DNA of 64,000 nt from Gordionus sp. m RMFG-2023 (GCF_954871325.1 NC_088777.1:43873366-43937365); one strand, 5' to 3'. Counted from the first letter of the stretch, positions 32,683 through 46,200 are shown. The notes: generated by a model from the sequence alone, not told the origin. Numbers and translations are program-made.

Positions 32683-33390
32683 TAGAGTTGTTAAATTAAC
32701 CCACTACAAGTAGCGCGCTATCTTTTTTGCAGCTATAGCACGATACTTTTTTAATAATAAGCAGAGTGTGCTACTCTTTCTAAAACAACAAGAAAATTAA
32801 AATATAATTTTCTTTATGGATTATAATTATATTATATTATTCAATTTTGAAATTAAATCATCTATTTAAAATGTTAAAATTGTCTAAGCAAATGGATATC
32901 AAGGTAATAAGTCCATGTGAGATAGATAATGTAAACCCATTAAATATCATTTTAATTCATTAAATATGCAAATGAGTACCTTTGATAATTTTTCATATTT
33001 AAAAAAATTAAATACCCCATTGACTCATGTGCAAATGTTGAGCGATCAACGCTTATACTTAGTAATTGCCGATTTAGACTTGGCGATGATAAAAAAATAT
33101 ACCTTTAAATATATATAATAGTTACTGCGATTTGCCTTATATATTGTTAAATTTTGCTGAAGTTGTAGAGAGTAAAATAAAATAACAAAAACAAGACTAA
33201 ATTTATTTTAATTTTATTAATTTAAAAATATAACTAACTAAATCTAATAAATTTTATGTCTATATATACTTTACAAAATTCAATTTAGTAATAACAATCG
33301 AAGAAACTATTAAATTAATATTATATAAGGTGAAAGAAATATTAAAATCAGTTCGTTGGGTAAATATTAAGTTAATATAATGTAAAATAA

Positions 33391-34916
33391 CAGGGGCGTC
33401 GCTAGCCTTTACAATCTCAGGGGGCTCAGCTAAAAAATTTTTTATGGGGGCTTCGCCCCCTACCCCTTTAGTTTGCGGGCCTTTGGCCCGCTTTTGCCGG
33501 CCTTCGGCCGGGTTTTATATTAATATATTATACATTTTTAAAATATGCTAACTCTAGACAATTATTCTGAATTATTTTGTCATTTATAATATTTTGCATA
33601 CAAAATAAACTAGCATATAAATAATTAAAACAATACAATAAATTTCTAAAAATAATATTTTTTAATACAAAATCTATTTATTACAGTATAAAATATTTTC
33701 GATTGCTGATATAAAAAAATTTTGCGTAAATTATTACAATTGATAAAAAAGGTTAATTAATTCATACATATGCCTCAATTGATAATGGTTTTTAAAAACC
33801 ACATAAGGCTATATAATTCTAACAATTTACATTGACAAAAGGTCATGACACTCACGATGGTAACCCATATCAGAATTTATTATGTTAGATAAATTGATAA
33901 AACAAAAACAGTAAAAATCTTTAGAAGAAATTATGCAAATATTGAAGTTTTGAGTTATTTACACGGCAAGGATGCCATATTAGAAATGAGATTGTAATAA
34001 TATCAAAAATATATTCGTATTAAAAATTTAACTCAAAAATGTTTTTCAAAGAAGAAGAAAATAGCTTTCCTAAAAACACGTAAAAAAAAGAAAAGATATC
34101 TAATTTATTACATCCATTGTGGGATGAATAATAAGAAATTTAATTTTTACTAATATATTTAATAAATAGATGGCGTTAAACAATTAAATGCGAATTGTTA
34201 CTTATATTTATTATCAAAATTTTAAAATTATTAACTATAATATATTATATAACTTTAAAAATGTCTGTAAAAATTGGCATTTTACCTAATATTTTATAAA
34301 TAATTATATATTATAAAGGATTATAAACTATTTATCTACTTACTTTTTATAAATAAATATCTTATACTCATTTGGATTTAGACCTTGAAAATAATTTTAG
34401 GAAGAGACATGATAATTATAATTAAAAATCTAAATATAGTTGATTAGTGTTTTGAACTCCGCTAATTACAATATTAAATTTGTTAATTTTCAATTAATAA
34501 ATGATTATATTTATTTAAGGTTATATAATAATTTAAATAATAAAAGTCAATTAAGCTTCAACTGTTAATGCTAAATTAATATTTAGTTATTGATATTGAT
34601 ATATTTTTAACACAGAATTTGATTGCAAGCTGACAGAGTGAACATATAATTTATATGTATAATCTAATCTAATAATTAAAATAGTATTCATTTAATAAAA
34701 ATTTAGATAGTTTTATTAATTTTTAAATAATAAAATTAAATCTATATATTACTCAATAGAATTATAAAAGAAATAGTTCAGGGGGCAATTAAAAAAATTT
34801 ATTTTTAGTTCAAAGGGATATTAAAGAGTCATTAAAAAAAAATTTGCTTCAGGGGGGCTATTCAAATTTTTTAGGAGGCTCGAGCCCCTGCGCGCCCCCC
34901 CCTAGCGACGCCACTG
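33391..34916. mobile_element. 1.5-kb non-autonomous hAT element, CAGGGGCGTCGCTAG ends
   Basis: Begins CAGGGGCGTCGCTAGCC and ends CCTAGCGACGCCACTG, flanked by the perfect octamer TAAAATAA (33383-33390 and 34917-34924). Subterminal GGGGGCTTCGCCCCC and GGCCTTCGGCCGGG motifs relate it to the CAGTGGCGTAGCTA MITEs. The interior is AT-rich with no transposase recognised. Confidence 0.9.
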
Positions 34917-35004
34917 TAAAATAATAGAAAACAGTCCGTAAGGTAAATATAAATATTAAGTTAATAGACAGTGAAAAAAAAAACCCAATCCGATTATCTT
35001 AACA

Positions 35005-35420
35005 AATTTAAATGACTAAACTACAATAGCCGAATTAATTTTTAATGAAAATGACGAACGTGTTAATTGTTATAATTAATTTAAATTAAAACGACTAAAC
35101 TACGAATTGCTATATATAATGTTAATGGCTCAACTACGAATTGCCCTATTTTATAATATGTTAAAATGACAAAACTAAATTACTGAATTTATTGTTAAAT
35201 TAAAATGACTAAACTACAAATTATCGTCATTAATATTAAATTAAAATGTCTAAACTAAGAATTGCCGTAATTAATGTTGGATAAAAATGACTAAACTGGG
35301 AATTACATCATTTTGTCTTAATTATTTGCGCAATTCGTAATTTAGTCAAGGTAATTCGCAATTTAACTGGAAATTCGTTGTTTTTAGCAATTAGTAGTTT
35401 AGTCATTTCTTGGTATTAAG
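35005..35420. repeat. Degenerate tandem array, unit about 60 bp
   Basis: Six or more diverged units contain AAAATGACTAAACTACGAATTGC followed by TAATTAATGTTA-type sequence. The last part is inverted: GCGCAATTCGTAATTTAGTCA at about 35330 and GCAATTAGTAGTTTAGTCA at about 35390. No coding potential. Confidence 0.6.
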
Positions 35421-36260
35421 TTATTCAATATTACAAATACCTATTTAGAGGCTATTTTCAATTAAATTTATAAAAGATCAGAATATAAATACTAGATTTT
35501 ACCTTCATTAGTCCCAACAATCTTCTGATAGATATAATATTAAAAAATATTTTGTTTCTTATCAAAAATTCTTGCCATTTACTTTTTTGAGCAGGATATC
35601 TTAGTACCAAATGATTGTAATCAGATTGATAAATAAAGAATTATCGCCCAATAAATTGACAGAACTGTTTCAATTTTAAAATTATTACGGCTTTATCAAT
35701 TTTTAACATTTGATTTTTATATTATAGGCTTAATCAATTAAATTATTAAATTTGATTTATTGAATATATCTTCTTCTATCAATATTATCAAGGCATCTCT
35801 TAATCTCTGAAATTTTAGGTGTGGACATTCTAAATTAACAGTAGATAATAATTTATTAAAATTATGAATAATATCAATACATATTATTTTAAATTCAAGC
35901 TGCTTGATTTATTGAACCATATTTTATGCATCTAATATTAAATCCTATATTAATTTTTTTTATTTCAAAATATTTTGCAAATTTGAGGAAAGGAATTCCA
36001 TAATATCATTTTTAATGAAATTTTGTTATTATCTTCTGCCTCTAAATTATCTTACATGCATATTTCTATTAGCGGTTTGTTAATTTTTTGAAATATAAAT
36101 TTTTAATAAATTAAAATTAATTTTAATATTTCAGTTTATAATGATTATGAAATTCTAAAATAGGGAAGCAACGCGCTGCTTAGTTATTCTCTAAAATAGA
36201 GCGATCTACCGCGATCGCAATTTTCTTTAAAGTAGCTAGCGATTAGCTATGCTACTAAAG
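35421..36260. other. AT-rich interior, no gene recognised
   Basis: No coding segment recognised. The last 120 bases are the GC-richer subterminal zone of the surrounding element, with GCGATCTACCGCGATCGC-type sequence. Confidence 0.4.
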
Positions 36261-36339
36261 CGCACTTCTTTAACAACTCCAAAATTTATTTTCTTATATT
36301 TTTTATTAAATTTTACAATTTGACAAAAACATGAAAACA

Positions 36340-36965
36340 TTAACAATTAGAATTAAGTTTAGTCAAGTGTTGTTCTTTAAAGCTGATGATGTTCAAAATG
36401 ACAGCCATTAGCTCGAATACAACTCTAAAGCGATAATGCCATTTATTGATTGCACGATCAATTCCTTGATCAAAACGATTCCATTCTTCCACAAGTCGAT
36501 GTTTGAGATGACCAACTCGCGTATGTGGGTTTAATAAACCATTCCTGAAAGATGCTCCATCTCTTTTAGGGGCTAAAGAGTAGGTAAAATAAAATTTGGA
36601 GTTTCTCTTGAAGCAGATCCACAAGTTCTCTATCACGGTAAGCTTAAGCATTGTCGTGCGGGAATATGAAAAATTCCCTACCTAAAAATTCTTTAATAGC
36701 AAGCAATAAGTTCTCACGGAGTAAAACGAAACGATAGTTACGCAACCTTATTTTTGTCCCATGGATCGATAAAGATGCTATACTTAGACTTAAAACTATG
36801 ATGGATTTAGAGTGAACGGGAACAAAGGAATCGATTGGCTACAACTTGTTTTTTATCATTGGAACTACAACATACATTCTAGCAAGTGATAAAATGGTAG
36901 AAAGATCTTTTATTTGTCCAAATTTGAACATACATAATTTTGGATCCTGTTGATAGAATTAGAGG
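36340..36965 (-). pseudogene. Tc1/mariner transposase C-terminal remnant
   Basis: The minus strand gives NLLLAIKEFLGREFFIFPHD followed by N, then in further pieces TVIENLWICFKRN, HLKHRLVEEWNRFDQGIDRA and INKWHYRFRVV. This is the DDE-superfamily pattern F.QHDNAP.H ... IENLW..LK ... L.EEW..I.......I.SM..R...V at the end of Tc1/mariner transposases. Several frame breaks; the N-terminal DNA-binding domain was not found. Confidence 0.65.
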
Positions 36966-38401
36966 GAGCCCTGAAAAATTTGAAGTGTCCCCTCAAAATT
37001 TAAAAAATTAATTTTTTATACTGCTAAAAAAAAGGTAATTTTAGGTAATGTTAGCTAAAATAGGTAATTTTAAAAATAATTATAAAAACCCTGAAATTGT
37101 AAAGGCTAGTGACTAGAGGTCTGCATTAGGAGGGTAAAATTTAACTCGCCCGCCAATAGTTTTCAAAAAAAAATATAATTTGTCTAAAATTCTTTAACCG
37201 CCGCCCATTAATCTAAAATTTTTACCCGCCCGCCCATTATTTATAAAAATTTTTAAACCCAAGCCTGCTTATAAAATTTAATATTTCCCCAATTTTAGGA
37301 AATAATATTTCCTTAAGATCCTCAGTAACTTTGGATATGTGCCTGCTAACGGTTGTGGGGCAAGGAATAATTTTTTCGGCTTCCAATTTTCCATATGTGG
37401 CCCCTAAATCTAAAAATCTTTGTAAAATATTTACAAATTCTGGTCCTTGAATGGCTTGAAATGGCCAAAAAAAAATAAAAGAATTATTTATTAAAAATTA
37501 AAACCTAATATCTAACGCAATATTCTACAAAATTGGCGATTAGACCCGATTTTATCGTTTTGTTTAATTGAGAATTGTCTTTTTGAAAATATCCGGATAT
37601 TTTTTTATTATCTATCAAATCTTCAAAATTTGCAGATGAACATTATTATATTTAAAGATAGATTCGCAATCATTGCAGCCAATCCAATCTAGCTTTTTGT
37701 CATTTTCATCGAAAATGATTTTAAATTGTTTCCACATTGAAGATTTGGTTTTATATTATTTGAATTTTCTTTTAATTTATATAAATTATTTTTTATTTTT
37801 TAGATATATTTTCTTTTTTTCATAATAAAATTTAAATAAAAATTAAATTAAAATATATTTATTTATTAAAAATTATGCTATAATAAATAAAATTTGTATA
37901 TTATATAATAAAATAAAAATGAAAAGGGCAATTATAAAGATAAACAATTATTACTAAAATAAAATAATACAATGCAGTGCAAAGCAAACCCAAAAAAATG
38001 AAATTTTAAGAGAAAAGTTTTATTACATTCTCATAAAAGGAAATTTTTAATAGACAAAAATGTTTATTTATTCCAAGAAAAAAGTTTTATTGTTGTGTTT
38101 ATTACATGATTAAAAAAAACGATTGGTACAATAAAAAAAGAAATATTGTTATAGATCATTTAAACAATTATTTTTTTTAGTTTGTTTTTGAACAAAAATT
38201 TTAAATTTCCTTAACCCGCCCGCCCATTCTTTAAATTTCTTAACCCGCCCGCCCAGACCGCCCATAGTTTCAAATTTTTTTAACCCGCCCGCCTGCCAAT
38301 TTTCGAAAATTTTTTTACCCGCCCATCTGCCCGCCCAAATAGATGGGTGGGCGCGGCGGGCCGAAACCCCGCCCAGCAGACCTCTACTAGTGACGCCCCT
38401 G
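36966..38401. mobile_element. Outer hAT fragment carrying a nested hAT element
   Basis: Ignoring the element at 37114-38386, the right terminus reads in reverse CAGGGGCGTCAC, TAG and CCTTTACAATTTCAGGG, almost identical to the terminus of the element at 33391. The left end is unclear (AT-rich sequence from about 36966), and the octamer after the right end, GAATAACC, has no partner. This older copy was disrupted by the nested insertion. Confidence 0.55.
37114..38386. mobile_element. 1.27-kb hAT element, TAGAGGTCTGC ends, with CCCGCCCGCC repeats
   Basis: Begins TAGAGGTCTGCA and ends GCAGACCTCTA, flanked by a perfect CTAGTGAC duplication (37106-37113 and 38387-38394). Both subterminal zones carry runs of AACCCGCCCGCCCA separated by AT-rich spacers, the clustered repeats seen in Ac-like hAT elements. 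An AT-rich interior near 37320-37760 has short coding-like stretches (LDCNDCESIFKYNN in reverse)—too little to call a transposase. Confidence 0.9.
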
Positions 38402-39225
38402 GAATAACCAAATTTGTAGAAAACATTATATAATCTCTCAATCTATAAAGTTTATTTAAATTATTTTTAGAATTGAAAGATTTATGCCAAAGTATAATTG
38501 GTATTAATTTAATTGGGGCACAATGTTTAAAAAAATCATATTATTTTTAGACATTACGTCAGCAAGGGCGGAATCTTCGAAATGTTAAATTTTTCCCTTA
38601 AAATATTGATAAAAGACTCAAGTGCAAGAATATAATTAAATAGTTTAAAATCTTAAGTTGGTAGATAACAACCTATTAAATAAGAGATTATTGGGTGATC
38701 TTGATAGGTGTTTGTCAACACGTTCTAAACAGGATGCTTAGCAATACTGTTAATGCAACTAGTTAAGCAATATAAGTTTTTGTTAAAGATAAAATATTTA
38801 AAATTTAATTTACAGGATAATATGTATTTTATTTTATAAAAAGATTAAATGAACTTCGAGCTTTTTATTTATAGTCGCATTTACATGACTGAAAAATAAT
38901 TAAGCATTTTAGGTGTTAGCTTATAATAAAGTACAGGAGGCGAATGCCCTCCAAACCTGGACTCATAACATTCCTGGTCTCCTCCACTATTCTTGTAAAA
39001 TTGAATATTAAACTTATATAACCTAAAATGATGCATATTTACAACAAATCCAATTTAGTATTCTAATTTTTTTTTTATTAGTTACAATTTACAAACAAAG
39101 TTAAAAGGTATCTAAATTATATTTATGAAGAAAAAGCTTTCGATATATATAATGACAATGATCTATGTTTTATAATTAAGGCTTTATATAAAAACATTAA
39201 GGTAATATAATAATTATAGAGTCAT
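38402..39225. other. Downstream flank of the guanylate cyclase gene
   Basis: No coding segment recognised. It follows the cyclase stop codon on the minus strand and should contain its 3' untranslated region and polyadenylation signal, which cannot be singled out in such AT-rich sequence. Confidence 0.4.
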
Positions 39226-42200
39226 TTAACAAAGTGGTTTTAAATCTTTTTTCCCGAGTAGCCAGTAGGTTCTAATCATCCCTTTTCCCTGTAATAATAA
39301 ATATAAATAGATTAAGTATTTATTTACAAATTACAACATTTCCAAAATAATATCTGTATTTGGTTGGGATAAGTATAATTCACGCGATTTGGAATATAAT
39401 TTTTTAAAATTACTAAGGGCGACCTTTAAATTTGAAAATGATTATTTGACCAGAAAAGTATTTTAGCATGTGTAGAATAACACCCACTGGGAATTTCAAA
39501 CAATTTTGCCTTCAACTTTTGAATCAATCAATTTTATTTTATATCAATTATTAAGGTATTTAAATGGGGAAAAAATATACAGTGTCGTGACAAGAAATTC
39601 GTTGGATAAGTACTCTAATACATTCCGGAATAGATTTCCGATCAAATAATTTTTAAATCAACTACAGTATTGAGAAATTCCGGATCCTCATGGATATCAT
39701 ATCTCATAGGATATGTCACAAGTGTGAATAATAATCTTAATCATCTTCCTTGCAATACTAGCCTAAATTATCGTGTGAATTTTTTTATTCACAATTAGTT
39801 GGAGCCAGGAAGAGCATCCGGTCTTAAAATATTATATTTCATATTTAAGAGTGAGAAACATATAAGAATGATTGAATAATAGATAATAGACTAAAATAGT
39901 TTGGCTGAGAGGAAATCATTAAAGGGTAATTTATTTCTTAAATTAACCCTATATTTTTATATCTGTTTGCTACATCTATCAGAAAACTTTTATAAACACA
40001 AATTTATTGGATCAAATGCTGCATTTTTCTCTTCCTCTTGGAATCCATCATTTCGCCCCAGCCGAAGACCCCCTCCCATCTATTGGCTGAAAGTCAAGAT
40101 ATTTATATAAATATTATCGCGAAAGTTAAATTTAAGTGGAGATGTTAAATCTTAGTAATTAGTGGTAGAGACGACTTATTGTGGCTAAGGAGTAAGGGGG
40201 CACACATTATGATTTGTACATATTATCAAAGGAAAATGATATGAAAGCTTTTTAATGATTTATATTTACACCTTGATATTTATAAATCCACGTTCTTCAT
40301 ATTCATAACCATGATAGGTATCAAGCAAACATTTTGTAAATTCGCTAATTTGAATTTTCATTGCTAAAAATTTTTAAAAAAAAATCATACTGAATAAAAT
40401 GCAATTAGATATATACGTAGTCCAAATGATTCCATCCTTGATGCAATATTGATTGTATCACCAAATAAACAATAACGAGGTATTGCTGTTCCTATAACTC
40501 CAGCGGCGCATGGACCTAAAATAAATAAATTCAACAATAAAGAAAGATTATTTAACTATGATAGTTGAAAAAATGAATTAATTAATGTTATTCAAACCTC
40601 AAATTTAAAACAAGGGTTAAGTTATTTTAATTAAAAAGGGTTTAAAGTAAAAAATAGAATCTTACGTTATAAAAATATATATCAGAAGAAAACATGAGAG
40701 AGAGAAGAAAAATAAGACAAAATACTTTAGAATTATATTTTAAATCAAAATAAAATTGTAGCGCCAAAGGCATGGGCTCCTCCTCATAGTCCCAAGAGCA
40801 TATCCAAAAGGCAGACTTTCTGGGTATTGATAACTTTATTGCTCCTTTAAAGGGTCGTTTTAATATAATCCTTAATTTTTGGTTCGATAATGACTTCTTT
40901 CGATAATGAATTCCTTTGCCATTCTTTAACATACGTTAAGCTCCATTACCCTTATCAAATAATCTCCCATACTTTGGTCTTTAGCAAATTTGAGATATTC
41001 TCTCCTTATTCCACCATCTTTACAAGATCTTAATCATGAAATTGCCGTGTCTCAGGATATCATTAAGCTTTTTATCGACAATTCTACTAATACCAGGTAT
41101 CGAGGACATTTCTCATCATCAAATATTTTACCTCTTAAATTTTTTTTTATTTTCCAAAAAATTTGAACATTTTTAGGATCTCGTTGATATTAGCCATTGA
41201 GGCAAAATTATCAAAAAGTTATCATTTTTCCGAAAGAAATTAATAATTGATCTCGCTAACCTCTAAGATGGAAGGTTTTGAGCTTTCACATTTTTCAGAT
41301 CTCCTCCCTTCTCGATTATTATATTTATCTTAAATATCGTAAATAATATCTTCTTATTTCATTATAGAATTCGCCATAAAATCATGAGCACCCCCCCCCC
41401 CCCTCAACAGGCCGTTATTCTTTGCCCCCATAAACTATTTTGCTCTGCCTTATCATAAAAAATTGTAAGACTTTTCTCATTGATGCACCTGATCTTCAAC
41501 TATTAATAACTTATCAGACCTGCAAACATGCCCATGAATGGCTCTATGCCCTCCCCAAGAGTTTGATTGTTCTTTTGCCATCATACAGAGGAAAGTTTCT
41601 ATTTGCCTGCTGGTTTTAGCTCGTACTTGTGACAGCGGTAGTACAGTTGTGTTGATATCCTGGATCACCATGATATGACATGTTTAAAAGTTTTAGAGAA
41701 GGTAATAATTTATTATTTTAGATATTTCAAAATGGGGGGGGGGATTCTCAAAGGGATATAATCCACACATTAGTTGCACTGCATAGAATAATTTTATGGA
41801 GAGACTGTATTCAAAAGAAAACCCTGGGGGGAGGGGATGTAAAATTAAACCAAATAAATTAAAATTTATATTTATTCGAGGAGTAGAAAAGAATTATTTG
41901 ACAAGGGGAAAAATTAGTTTAAAAAGAAAATTGTACAAAACTCTTAAAAAAAATTTTTCTCAGCGTTGAATGTAGAATTTATACTTTGATATTCATTATG
42001 AAAAAAAAATTTTCCATATTATTTTCCGAGCATAATCCCTATTTTTCTTTTGGTAGAATATTTTCAATTTAGTTCCCAATTATTTCATTACTTTTTTATT
42101 CTTATGAATTTAAATAAAAAACAAAAAAAATCACTTTCAAACCTTATTTTTATATCTTCATTTGTAAAATATTTGATCATTTTAAATTTATATAATTTTC

Positions 42201-43217
42201 AACCTGAATGGATTCCGATCTTGAATTGTAGATCACAATTTCGTAGATAATCAATTTTTTTATTTTTGATCGAATTTATAATCTGCAATGACATGAGAGC
42301 TATTTCATTTGAATGATCATTTCCATTTTTTACAGGAACTCCCGATGCCACCATATAAGAATCACGTATAGTTTCAACCTACAAAAATTAACGAGCATTA
42401 ATATTATTTAAAAGGAGGGGGAGGGGAGCATAAAAAATTATTTATTGATTTTGATTTACTTAAACAATAACAGGGTTTTAGCTGTAAAATTATGTGGTAA
42501 ATCATTTATATCTTCACAACGTATATAATTTTTAAACATTTATGGAATTTCCAATAATATTTTATTTTTAAAAATATTTTTCATATCATTTCTTATGCTA
42601 GAAAATTACAAAAGACTTATTTATATAAAATTTATTTTTAAAAATGATTTTATATAATGCCAAGTATAGATTATTGTAAATTATGATGGAATGGTTTCCT
42701 CATCATATAAAACTAAATTGAAAGGCAAAGTAGGCAAATAATTTTATCTCAATAACGTTATTACTACAGTTTATTATTTTGATTTAAAGGACATTTAATT
42801 GAATGCAGGTGGGAATTTAAAAAGTTCGCTTTATAATCATATCTTGTAAGCCATTTTAAGATTCTTCATTTCAATTATTTTATTATCAAAGAATAGACAA
42901 ATGTATTATTTTTTGTTTTATTTCGTTGACTAATAAACTAATTTTACGAATATATATTATAAATTAATTTAAAATCATAATACTTTATATACGTCAAAGT
43001 GCGAAGATATTTCATCCAAAAATGAGTATATATCGTTTAAAAGTTTAACAATCTAAAAATAAATAAAATCTTAATTATAAAAAAAAATGAAACATATTCA
43101 GGAGAATTTATTGAAGAAATTTCTGAAAATTTGTGAATTTCGCTGAAATATATGGTTACCGATTCATAAGATTGGCAAATGTATGATTGCCCTATTTTTA
43201 ATGATTCAATGATTGCT
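39226..43217 (-). CDS. Receptor guanylate cyclase exons 7-12: cyclase catalytic domain
   Basis: Sequence in order is [111 protein letters not shown], and [12 protein letters not shown] near the C-terminus, stop TAA at 39226-39228. The guanine-selecting Glu (VETI) and Cys (RYCLFG) and the transition-state Asn and Arg (NIASR) are present. But the motif normally FSDIVGFT is FSEIHKFS, changing the first metal-binding Asp to Glu, and GDAY is RDSY. This is either a divergent active site or a degenerate cyclase. Confidence 0.9.
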
Positions 43218-46200
43218 CTAAATATGAGTTTTTTAAAAAATAAATAATATATTTTAAATGAGTTTCAATGCCAAGATAAAGATTATGTAATAGTCTCCAA
43301 CAACAACCGATATAGAATATATATTAATTCTTTGATATTTATTAACATGTTTTTTTTATTTATCTTAAGGGTGCTGGAAAGGGGAGGGTATAGCATGGGT
43401 ATGAGAATTTGTGGTAAATTTATAAATATTCAAAACTTTTAGTTCGAATAAAAACAACTCTATTCTCCTTAAAAGGATGTATGACAAACCTAAACAAGAA
43501 TTTGTAACTTAGAATATTATTATTTTATAAATATTTAGAAATATATAAGAATTGTTTAAATATTTAAAAATAGTTTTATTTTAGATTCAAATTCATGTTT
43601 AATACGATGACAACTATAACACTAAAATCAGGATAAAAATGGAAATTTTTGAAGAAATGAGTAATAATATACTAAAATTATTAGCTATTAGCTAATAATA
43701 GAAAACCAATTTTAAAAAGATATGTTATAATAAAGCTGATGTGAAAAATTTCAAATAATAATAGGTTAAAAATTAAAGCTTTAAATTTCAAATAATATCA
43801 CTCGTTCAATAAAAATTGTACATTGTTATGTGAGAAACTTTTTAAAATATAATATAAAAAATAATAATTATATTGATCCATTTTAAAAACGATTAAAATG
43901 CCACCTAATTAAAGTTTATGTAAATTTTTCCCAAAACAACTTATTCATTTTTTTTGAAGTAGAGGGGTTAATATATAGGGATAGAGGGCACTAAGGAATG
44001 GTAATAAAGAGACAAATTTATTATTATTATTATTTACTACACGCATAATTTAAACATGATCATACTTTGGTAACATAGCGGACAAAAGATTTTCCACCTT
44101 CTCTTGTTCACCTACAATTTTCTCCGTTTTTTCTTTAATAACCTTTTCTAGATTTTTGTTATATAATGTCAATCGTTCGACCATATTTTTCACATAATTA
44201 ACATTAATATTCTCCAAATTTAATAGATTGTTAAATTCAATAGATATCTCTTTAAACGTTGGTCTCAAATTTGGATCTTCTACCCAGCATTTTTCCATAA
44301 TCTCTTTCATCTCTTTGGAACAACTATCCTGCGGGATACGAGGACGATAAAGTTTACCCTTTCTTGGGGACTTAATATTTTTTATCATATTAACCAGGTC
44401 AATTTTTGAAAGGTTAAAATCAACAAAATTTTTATTATATGGTAGTGTCCTTAATATAATCTCTTGTAATACAATTCCAAAGCTATAAACGTCACCCATT
44501 TGTGTTCCTTTGTTTAAAAAATAAAAAATGCTAAAATATTTATTCAATTAGATTTTATATATGATCTCAAGAAATAAGAAGTAAATTTTAATAGGTTTGG
44601 CTAAAGCGACATAGCGCAGATAAGAAGTAAGTGATCTAAAAATGGAATGGGGGGTAATTAAGAAGTATCGACACATATTTGTTGTGGTAGGGGAGCCAAA
44701 TTTTATTCATAACTAGAACAGGAGATAAATTTCTTTGCGAATGCTATATAAAAGTTACGTTCGGAGTTAGCCTGAACATATTTGGAATAAAAAGAGAGCA
44801 GGATAAGGAGAGCAAAGAGATTACATAAAATCTGGCATTGAAAAAGAGGTATCAGATCAGATAGAGATATGTATATATTATAATATTGTTAAGCGTTTAA
44901 AAAATAACTATTTACAGTTACTGGTTACACCCTTAAAAAGGCAACTATTCACAGCTATTAGTTATATCATTTCAAAAATAGCTAGTTAAAGTTTAATTAA
45001 AAAAAAATTACGTTAAAAGTTACTTTGTGGAAATGATATAACCCGTCATTTTTAATAATTTTTTTTTTATTATATAAAAGTTTTACAAATTTTAACCACA
45101 GGAAATTAAATGAAATCACAATTTAAATAAAGAAATAATTGTATACTGAAAATAATTTACAATATATTTATTTAAATTGAAAAAAAAAAATATGAAATAA
45201 TTATATACAGTGATGTGATGATTTAATGAAAATATTGACGATTTAATTTAAACATATGCATATATGATTATAATCTTTACAAATACAACAAAAGAAATAA
45301 TATAATTATATATGCATGTGTTTAAATTAAATCGTCAATATGTTTCATTAAATCATCACAACACTGTATATGGCATATTGGGATATGGAATCCATTTGGG
45401 ATTCGGTTGATTTTAAATCAATCACTGAGATCAATTTTCAAATTTGACCAGAAATATATTTCATTATTCATAGATACCTGTAAATTTCAATTTGCTATCA
45501 AACTTCGAACTTTTAGTTATTTTGTATGAATTTTACATATAAATTAAAAAGATCCACAAAAGTTTAGGGCGAAAATTATCTAAAAATTTATTGGATATAG
45601 GTACTCTACAGATGCTGAAATACATTTTGTGATGAATAGAAAAATTGGATATGAATTATTTTAAAATCGCTCTAGGGACTTTTAGATGAATATCAGATGT
45701 AAATAAGTGAAAAAAATATATGAAGTGGGCGTCTCATAAACTGGTGTTTTAAATAAACAAAGATGATTTGAAAATGTGAGAAATGGAGTGGGAATTACAT
45801 AAAAATGACAACATATAAAAGAAATATTACAAGTTAATAAAAAAAATGAAGTGTATATATAGCTTAGTTAGAATCAGGGCTGTGAACCAGAACCCTTCGA
45901 ACACTCATATTTTATTAAACCAGAACTCTGAACACGTATCTCTTTTAAAATGTAGGGTTCAGGGTTCAAGAGTTTTTAAAAAATCTTTAAATTTTTTTGA
46001 TTATTTTCATTTCATTTTATTTTATTTCATTTTATTTCATTTCATTTCATTTCATTTCATTTCATTTCATTTCATTTCATTTCATTTCATTTCATTTCAT
46101 TTCATTTCATTTCATTTCATTTCATTTCATTTCATTTCATTTCATTTCATTTCATTTCATTTCATTTCATTTCATTTCATTTCATTTCATTTCATTTCAT

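Larger units (their letters stand above)
32683..36281. mobile_element. Large hAT-like element with AGAGTTGTTAA ends (composite)
   Basis: The left end TAGAGTTGTTAAATTAACCC and the reverse of the right end GGAGTTGTTAAAGAAGTGCG share a terminus related to the 169-bp MITE at 27611. Both subterminal zones are rich in AGCGCGCT, GTAGC and GCTATAGCA-type motifs, in contrast with the AT-rich interior. A 1.5-kb hAT element (33391-34916) and a tandem array lie inside. No target duplication was found and no transposase frame recognised, so the extent is an inference. Confidence 0.45.
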
